Assembly (NCBI GenBank): GCA_033030425.1
Contig: JAUFSD010000024.1
Coordinates: 620,001 to 684,000 of the forward strand
Length of the DNA: 64,000 nucleotides
Source of the DNA: Verpa conica
Taxonomy: Eukaryota; Ascomycota; Pezizomycetes; Pezizales; Morchellaceae
Direction of reading: 5' to 3'
Shown here: piece after piece, positions 56,014-64,000 of the stretch
Layout: each line of letters opens with the position of its first letter
Position numbering within the stretch: the first letter of the stretch is position 1
The notes under the pieces: model-generated
The model's database searches: none
What the model saw: only the letters and a program-made list of their open reading frames with translations
What the model was told of the DNA's origin: nothing
Position numbers and translations under genes: made by a program

Positions 56014-57748
56014 GTAGGTATAATAGTGGAGCTAGAGGGATATTTGAAATGTGTACTATTTTTTCTTCCCTTCCCTTTCCTATCTGTTTGGGGTTTTTTC
56101 TTGTGGTACTTGGTTGTATGAGTGTTTTTGATGGCTTTGGCAGTTAAAATTACTTGTTGGACTCTTTTTCTTTACATATGAGCATTTGAGAGCTTATTCT
56201 AACACTATGTGAACTATAGCAACAAATGATATTTTGTGATTCAACATGGTTTTCTCGAAACCGCACCTAATTACCTACCATATAATACTAAATAAAATTT
56301 ATACTGAACTAGTCAATAGTTTTCAGTTGTTTCTCTGGCTTGTATAAACAAGATTGGTTAAGAGACAACAGGCCTGAAAAAGCACATCATTTCTCGCAAG
56401 TTATTTTTAAAACTTATATTTGATTGATTACTTACTTGCCTGACTTTACTTTACCCTTATTGGTAGATAATTCCAAGGTAATTGACCACTCCTTAAGTTC
56501 TCACCTCCCTACACAATCCCCATCACCACTGATAGATAAGCTAAAAGGATTGGATCAAAAGCCTTATGGATATTACATAAGTTATTAGATTCCCCAGACT
56601 TTTTGCAGGAACCCGAGGAGATGTGACCTGCATATCTGTAACTTAAAATACGTGACCAATAAACGGCGGCCCCAAGTAGAATCTCCATAGTCCCTACCAC
56701 CAGACCCTAAAGATCCCAGATCGCTGTCCTTTGTGCTCATGAGATATCACCCATAAGCTTGAACGAGGTCCCTAGACACGTAATATTATATGCACTAAAT
56801 CGGAGCGATTCATGTCTATTTTCGTGTGGCCTGAGGGGAGGGTCCTATAGATCCTGAATATTCAGTATCCGTAAACCCCCGATGTTTTTAACACGGGCTA
56901 CATTTTCATCATACAGGTCCCAGGTCTATGGGTCTTGTACGAGACGTGCTAAAAACGTCAGTGGCTTACTTCCTCCCTTTTCCACCAAAATGACGATCAT
57001 AACAAAATAAAAAGAACTTTTCATCCGAGCTGTGTCTTTCACGAAACAGTGGTGCAACATTCAAAGCTCCTCGGAGCATCTTTTATGCTGGGAGAGCCCG
57101 TTCGCACGTGCACTGGGCATATGCAGGAATCTTGTGATCTTCTCTCCCCTTCATGATTAAGCGCTCAGTGTACTTAGGCGTTTACTAATATCTCGGAACG
57201 AAGTTGAAGCTGAAACTGCGCAACGTACATGTACACATAAATAATTGTATAAGAGCAACAAAAGTGAAGAATAAACACATATAGTGAACCTATGCAGCTG
57301 TTGTTACATCATGATTAATTTGACAAGGCTATGTGATTGTAGCCTCATTACGAGATATTAATGAACGCCTAAGTAAGGACTGAGGTGAACCCAGACCGGG
57401 AACAGGTCGAAGGATCTTCTGGAGGTAAGGGTACAGCGTGGTGTAGTTCACATCACAGTTCCCCCTATCTAGAGCTGTAGAATACACGCCTCGAGAGCTT
57501 ACCCCTGACGATAGTGTATCCCCCACCAGATAAAAAACAAAGGCTGAAGATATGTATTCTATATCTTTGCAATAAAAGAACAATAAACCGTTTCAAGATC
57601 CCTATAGGTATATATAAAAAAGCAACCAAAAGAATAAAGCCCCAACAATATCTGCTACCAAAATTACGCTCATCCGTGGTATCAATCGCTGCCTCAGAAC
57701 CTTCCCCCGTAAGAAAATAAAACCCCTCCCCCCACTCATGATATGCAC
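56014..57748. other. 1.7-kb spacer, no gene seen
   Basis: Between NUP120 and the convergent SLD-repeat gene. Mixed AT-rich DNA with only short ORFs lacking domains. Confidence 0.5.
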
Positions 57749-58970
57749 CTATTCTTTCCCCGCGATCGGTTTCAACTCACTCTCTAGTACCGTCTCAACC
57801 GGCATATCCTTCTTACTAAACAACCCATTCTTGTTATCTACAGCCGTGTGATCCGCCCCAAACCTTGAAAAGATACTCCGTTTCTTTGGTCGCGCGTCAT
57901 CGTTCAGCTTGACATCTTCGAACGCGTCTTCACTAGGACCATCGAGGCCCTTTGAGAGATTGGGGCCTCGGCGCATGGGGCGTTGATCGAGCGATAGTCG
58001 CGATGGCTGAACATCTAGGGATGCACGCGGCGGCCGGGCATCGAGAGATGCGCGGGCATTAGGACGAACGTCGAGAGAAGTACGAGTGCGAGAGTCGAAA
58101 GACCCACGAGAAGGGGCAATGTCGGATATAGGGGAACGAGCGGAGATATCCTTGTTCGTATTAGAATAGCTTTTTACCGTGCGGAAAGGGAGGAGAGAAA
58201 GTGATTTACAAATGATCGCCTATATGATTCGAATGATTCTCGTGGAATAACGAATTGCTCCTCCTCTAACACTGGAGTTTTTACTTTGGAGCTGTTTGAT
58301 GAGCTCTCGGACTTTTTCCAGAAGCTCTTCTTTTCTGGGGGTGATGGCTATAGGGCCAGTCAGTTTGGTTCTTGGAGCCACGGTACTTCCCACTGCATGC
58401 TAAAGGAGGCTACCCGCAGTGCAGCAAGAGGGAGGGGTATAGATAGAGATAGAGATAGAGATGAGGATGAGGATGGGGATGAGTATGAGGGGTATGGAGG
58501 GGGACGGGGGACGGGTGGTATCATACAGGTAGATAGACCCCGCTATCATTCACAACTAGTGTTTCCCACAAGTAAATTAGCAAGATATCCCCTTTGTTAC
58601 TTCACTACCCCGCTGCACATACATAGCTCTGGCTCTCCTGCAGAGTGGGAGCAGCAGATGCGGATCGGAGGAGTGAGGAGAGAGAAAAACAAATAAGAAT
58701 GCAAAGCAAGAGTCTAAAAATTGATCACAAGCTCCATGCATACATACCACTCAACTTGTAGCCCTCATCCTGATGCTTGGGAATACTGATCGTACTGCCT
58801 GACTTTGACCTTGAGGTGACAGGATGCGCATCTTCGGCGACAGATAGCTTCCCGCTGTCGGCAAGGGAGACCGTGGACTGGCTGAGATTCTCGGTGATCA
58901 CGGAGTCAGACGATGTACTGAAGGGAGTCGCTGGAGCGGTCCTGCGGAATGGGTTTCGTATAACCGGCAT
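57749..58970 (-). CDS. conserved Pezizomycotina protein with SLD repeats
   Basis: Four exons in frame. Exon 1 MPVIRNPFRRTAPATPFSTS ... EGYKLS; then a small exon VVNDSGVYLP; then PSPPEKKSFWKKS ... IPRESFESYRRSF; then DISARSP... to the stop at 57749. The last exon has four tandem ~11-residue units of the type R-x-SLD-x-R-P, then DAFEDVKLNDDARPKKRSIFSRFG. This architecture (MP-x-IRNPFRK start, SPPEKK-x-FW, RSFDISARSP, KKKGFFSRFG end) is a widely conserved but uncharacterised family in filamentous ascomycetes. No membrane segment; mostly disordered and Ser-rich, so probably phosphorylated. Intron 2 is long (~58340-58540), with GATAGA/GATGAG microsatellites. Confidence 0.82.
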
Positions 58971-61900
58971 ACTGAGCACAGTTGCAGAATGTTTGTGCGA
59001 GGGGTAAACTCTTGCAAAGATCGAGGGTTGGGTCGGAGAGCGCAGGGCAAGGGAGAGCTGAAGGGCTGTTTACTACACACAAGAACAATAGGTAACAAAC
59101 AGAACCGACTGAGTTGAGACCTCCCAATCGTTTACGGATGAGAAAAAAATATCACCACAGGAATTAACGGTATAGCATGAAGCATCACCAGATGCGGAGC
59201 ACCTTTACATACACAGCTCCATGTATGTACGTACATACATGGATCACAACGGGAATAACGGAAGCTGGGGCGGCCGAGAAGGCATTCTCCTCATCCTCCT
59301 CCTCCCTCTGCCAAAAATTGTCTTTTGCTTTCAGTTTTTCCCGCATAGACTTAGCCATCGCGGTACTCCCCGGAGTAAGCTGTGGAGTTGAACAACCCGA
59401 GGTTATGAGGGGCTACAGGTCCACTCCGGAAGCCGGTTTTCATTGCTGAATTGATGACCAGGACGGATTTCCCCTTCAGTGCTGCCACAGGCCGGAAACT
59501 GGATACCCGAGTATAACAAATATTTCGTGCCTGGGAAGCGAAACTACAGTGGCGGCAACCAGCAAGTGATCATGTTGGGTTCCCACCCCACAGATGCTGC
59601 TTGCGAATACAGCACAAGGTTCCTCGAGTGCCTTGCATGTCCGCAAAAAAAAACCATGCATTGCCTCTTGTGGTATGTGCATGCATAAGCCCACTGTCGG
59701 CTATAGATCACCAGATTCCCCGCCCCCCGTACAATAAAGACTTTAGGGTTAATAGATCAAAGGCCCCGTGGAACTCGGTCCCCGGATAAATTACATGTAT
59801 GTATATACTCGCTTGTGAGTACAAGTCTCTTTGCTAACCAGACTACATAGAGTAGATGCCAGCGAACATGCTGAAAAGAATTACGTGCGTGCATTTACAG
59901 TAGAACGCCCTAGAGTGTTTTATATGCTGAGACGGTGACGCGAGGGCGGGTAAGGCTGATATGCGCCGGTTAAACCAATTGGGCCGACAGTAGGTCCTTC
60001 TCTAAAGAACTATCTATGACCTTCTCCTGTTGGTAGTCAAAGGGTCCCAAACTGGGGGAGTATGGACTGCTACTAATCATGAACCCTAACCCAAATGGGT
60101 ACCTGGCGCTAGTAAAAACAATTGGCGAACGGATTTAGATCAGGGGGCAAAAGAAAAATCTCTTGTTCTAGATTTCAGATCTGGATCTACTGAATAAGAA
60201 AAAACCTCTTGTGACCTACATTGGCTCCTGACATGAGAAACTCTAATTGCCGGCAGTATTCGGTCGCTGTTTCCATTGGTCTTAGATTTGACTCTGGCAG
60301 CGCTGCATACACCTCCTTAGAGGACCTATTAGAATGGATAGGTGAATGATTGATTTCCAAATATCCCGGCTTGGCTAATGGTCGACTTGTCTTTGGCACA
60401 TGTGACAGTATTGTTCCCCCAGCCGTTTGTGTGGGTAGACAAGTATGCCAAGATCAATCATTGACTATAGACGAGACTCTTACCAAAGAAACCTAGCATA
60501 AGCTAGGATATAACCCACTACTCACAAGCCTGAATCATAGCTACTAAAAACTGTGCCTAGAGTGTTTAGCCATAGAACAATGAGACTGGAGAATCCTATC
60601 TACTCCACTGATCTAAAACACCGTACCGCCTAGTTAGATTTTGTGAGAATTCTCCAACATAGCTCTTAGCCACCACTACATTACACAACATCTATAGTCT
60701 AGTAGATCTAAATCCGAAATAAGTGGGAAATAGATGCTACAGCTCTTGAGTTACTTTAAGTTTCCACCCCTTAAAAATTAGTTTACGCATTTGTTTACGA
60801 GTCTGTATTGATAGCCGTAGCCGGAATACTACCCCTTGTCTAAGGGGAAGAAACCAAGGCCTCAACAGTAAGATTTCTGCTCCATGACGGGTATACAGGT
60901 TTAAGGAAGAAACTAAGATCGTAGAAGCGGCGATAAGCTTAATTCAGACCCCTCGGAAAGGCTTATTGCGGTGCAAGCCTTATTAATAATAAGCTTGCAT
61001 AGATAGAAGCGTACCCATCTTAGAAGGTCTTGTTCTAGTGCCGGATATCAATATTGTGCCATCAACTCTCTCCTGGATTACAGTACCTTGGCAGTCCTAC
61101 TATATTATAAATAGATTGATTCACTAAGCAACCCCATGCAGAGAATTTACTACGATATTATAGGCTAGAGGTGATAATAAACTACCAAAGGAGTAGTTAT
61201 GTTTTATAGCTCCTAAACTCAGTGAATAGGTTCTTATAAAAAACCAGTAGAGATCAACGGCCCTAGACTCTAAATAATCTTATTATTATTACTTTCTATC
61301 ATATCAAATCAATCAAATGAATATCAGGTACCTTGCAGTGACCTGAGAGCCCAAGCCTCTTGTTTGGTGAATGATTTATATACATTGTTTCTCGTTTTCG
61401 CACTGCCACACCGCCACATAAAAGAGGCGCGTAGAGCAAAAATTTATTCCCAGCGCACGTATACCCGGTAACCTGCTTAATAATATTCGGGAACCCTCTT
61501 ATAGGTTACACACAAATAGGCGCCCCAAGGCGCTCTCATCACTAAAAAAATTATCTATAGGGCCCGCCCTAACTTGCTCTGATATGCTACCCGAGAGGAA
61601 GAGAACTATGGGGTGTGGTTTTTAGGTGGGGAGATAAGAGCGCTACGGCGAAGGTAGATGATAAACAATATATATATGTCTCGTTATTATCCAAGTGCAG
61701 AAGATGAAAGCTGGGTAACTAGCCCCTCTGATCTCATTCGTTCTCCTATGATTTAGTGCTAGGCCGCAAGAATGTAATCCCACGAGAGAATAATTGGCGA
61801 AGCGCCTAAATTGTAGTTTCTGCCCCCAGTTTAGCGAAGAAAAGAAACCATTGGTGCTATTAAATTACTCCATTGAGGACCCCTAGTCGTACCTTGTTTA

Positions 61901-64000
61901 ACCGCTTATAACACGCAATGAAGAGAGGGCATGAAGAGCGTAGCTAATAAAATACAAATTACAACCGGCTACCAATCTTTTATCGTAAGTGCTCTTTTCC
62001 CGAAAGAACTTAATGATATTGAGGTTATTTCTCGCGGTTGGAGTTCCAGGTAGTTATTAGAGGTTGTTTTAAGTATATATAGGCTATTGTGAGAGAGAAT
62101 TTTACCGGAGAATCGGAGAGATTTCTGAAGGCTTACCGGTTTAGGAAGATGTATTTTTTGGTGTAGTAATAACGCTTGGCAATGGCCCTATGCTAACCCA
62201 AGCAAGAGGAGGCTCTCATTAGCTATTTTAGGGCAGGATTTATCCTGACGCCGAACTCACTAGTTCTCTTTTGTCTTAGACGCAACCGCCAATTCTTTTG
62301 TGCTAGCGCTACAAGTAGCGCGCTAGTGTTTGAGGGTATTTGTAACGAGGCGTTTTTAGGTTGGAGTCAATTTAAAAACTAGGATAGGAAAGTTAGCTTA
62401 TATCGTAAAGTGTAAACAAGTTGAGGTTGTAAGATCCCTTAGTAAGCCCACCAAACAAGGGTTGATGACATCCACTAGGTTTATTCCTTAAGCCACGCAG
62501 CTTAGGGCTCCACCAGGTATCAAATCTCGGCCAATGTCTGTTTGTTATTGGTACTCTATAGAATAAAGTTAATGTTTTGTTTGTCTCACCTGCTAGATGA
62601 GTGTGAATCAATGTGGTGGTTTAGATAACTCCTGCCGCTATAACTAGTACTTAGCTAAATATACATACATATGTGTATACTAAAAACTACGTATACAATA
62701 TCAAATAATTAACTTGTGAAACAACCGGGTATCTTGCGTGACACGTTCACGAGGGTATTGACAGGGGGTCGCTTCCTGTGTCATTATGCCATAGTCGTAG
62801 CGAGGGTAAAGGACCCCATAGTATGCTAATTTCCTGAAAACCTGGGCTAGGTCTTTAGGAGTCACTGTTGGAATGTTGGAAATAGTAAGTAGTGATGATA
62901 AGAAGCGCTTATGGTGGAGAAATGGCATTCAGTTTCAAATCCCTTATACACAAGTATAGATGTGAAATTAGAATGGCTGGGGTATACTTTACACTCCAAC
63001 CGCTGTGGCTGAGCTTCTTAGGTGTTCGAGCTTCTCCCCTGTACCTAGCGCATTTTGTAAGAAAATCATACTAATCAGTAAGATTGCGGTTATGTAGTAC
63101 TATTAAAATGTCGCAATGTTATTAAACTCTTGTGGAAATAACTCGAGCGGGTAGACAGTCGGTTGTGGGGTATGGGCGCATGTAGTACAACCTCCGGTTT
63201 TGTCCAATCTCCTTAGGTAAACAAAATTGAGGTTATGATATAGAAGTGTAGAGTATAGGGATATCTAAGACAGTGGAGAAGATACAAAACTGGCACCATG
63301 CTAAGAGGTAAGACATTACTTTGATTCATCTCAACTTCTTTCCTCCCGGTGGGGGGTAAGAACATACAAATACGTTACCTGCTAGTCAAAGTCCCATAGC
63401 CTTTGTGAAATGAACCGTGCCCCATAAACTTTGACCTTATATGGTACGTGGACTCGGCCCGCCACGGGGTTACGGAATGACAAATTTTAGAGTAATCAGG
63501 TTGAAAACAGTACTATAGATCACGCTAAATTCCGTGGGGTAAGCTTTATATCACTAACTTAGAGCGGCGATTATGTGCACCTGGTAAAGCCTGTAGAGAA
63601 CCGCGCCCGGTTGCATATTGGAGCCGAGAAATAGGCTTACAAGACAGTACACGTACTAAAACCAATTACTCTTGGCTTACCGATAACAAAGACATAGAAT
63701 CAGAATATGACTCTGCTAGGGCCTTGGCGAGCGTCGAGTGATACACGGTGAGTTTCTACACCCAGCAATCGGCCCCATAAAGAAGTTACAAGCAACCACC
63801 GGCAGGGGAAAAAGGAAAAAATATGTCTAGAGCGGGCCAAGCCCTAGTATTAAGTAGTGGCTTCCAATATGCAATAGCCAGCGGGAGCTCTGTGCGTCAA
63901 TCTAAGACAAGGCTTTGGACCTGAGTATTTTCTTTCTTTTTCTACTTCATTTTTCGATGGGATCCCGCCTTTATTCAGATGATAAGTAAATAGCCAACTA
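58971..64000. other. 5-kb region without a recognisable gene
   Basis: Upstream of the SLD-repeat gene and on to the window end. Only short ORFs, on both strands and in all frames, without domains. No TIR pair, LTR or tRNA could be supported by eye. It may be decayed repeat DNA. Confidence 0.45.

Noticed and set aside
58286..58696. 136-codon ORF with a DRDRDRDEDEDGDE stretch
   Set aside because: It is the plus-strand reading of a GATAGA/GATGAG microsatellite inside an intron and exon of the minus-strand SLD-repeat gene.
62900..62960. possible tRNA-like GTTTCAAATCC
   Set aside because: No acceptor stem, A-box or matching anticodon arm could be folded around it.

Overview
The window is nuclear DNA of a filamentous ascomycete. 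The genes carry many short GT-AG introns, and the core set is typically fungal: SEM1, PGK, IML2, a Zn2Cys6 regulator, DNA polymerase IV/lambda, an Hst3/4-type sirtuin, mitochondrial aspartate aminotransferase, RPL7, mS29/RSM23, RRS1, Nup120/160 and a conserved Pezizomycotina protein. The very repeat-rich intergenic DNA with nested transposons suggests a Pezizomycete such as a truffle. That last step is inference.

Layout. 1-14 kb: the last exons of an unidentified gene, a 555-bp MITE, then IML2 (-), SEM1 (+), PGK1 (-), a Zn2Cys6 transcription factor (-) and a degenerate secreted-protein gene (-). 14.3-34.9 kb: one large transposon-like unit. It has TIRs beginning TACGGAGGCCTATA at both ends, subterminal GAAAAT repeats inside each end, and a perfect 6-bp target duplication (tatgcg) outside. 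Its own genes appear to be a DDE integrase with a divergently transcribed 476-aa Cys-rich protein, plus a Cys-rich/coiled-coil ORF near the left end. A broken TET/JBP-like 2OG-Fe(II) dioxygenase gene also lies inside. Later insertions are stacked within the unit: a chromodomain Ty3/Gypsy element inside a small MITE; a non-autonomous LTR element inside a GC-rich element inside another copy of that MITE; and two ~368-bp solo-LTR-like repeats, one of them inside the integrase reading frame. 35-64 kb: POL4 (-), HST sirtuin (+), a MITE-bearing spacer, AAT1 (-), RPL7 (+, with two intronic C/D snoRNAs), mS29 (-) divergent from RRS1 (+), NUP120 (+), a conserved SLD-repeat protein (-), and about 5 kb without a recognisable gene.

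The most interesting points are: (1) the bounded 20.6-kb element, whose TAC...GTA ends, 6-bp duplication and DDE integrase resemble the IS3EU superfamily, together with a TET/JBP-type oxygenase; (2) five consecutive compensatory changes between 5' LTR and primer-binding site in the two LTR elements, which point to self-priming; and (3) an accessory ORF after pol whose Cys/His module is kept in the non-autonomous LTR element.

The gene models were spliced by eye from reading frame, splice signals and family knowledge. No alignment or database search was run.
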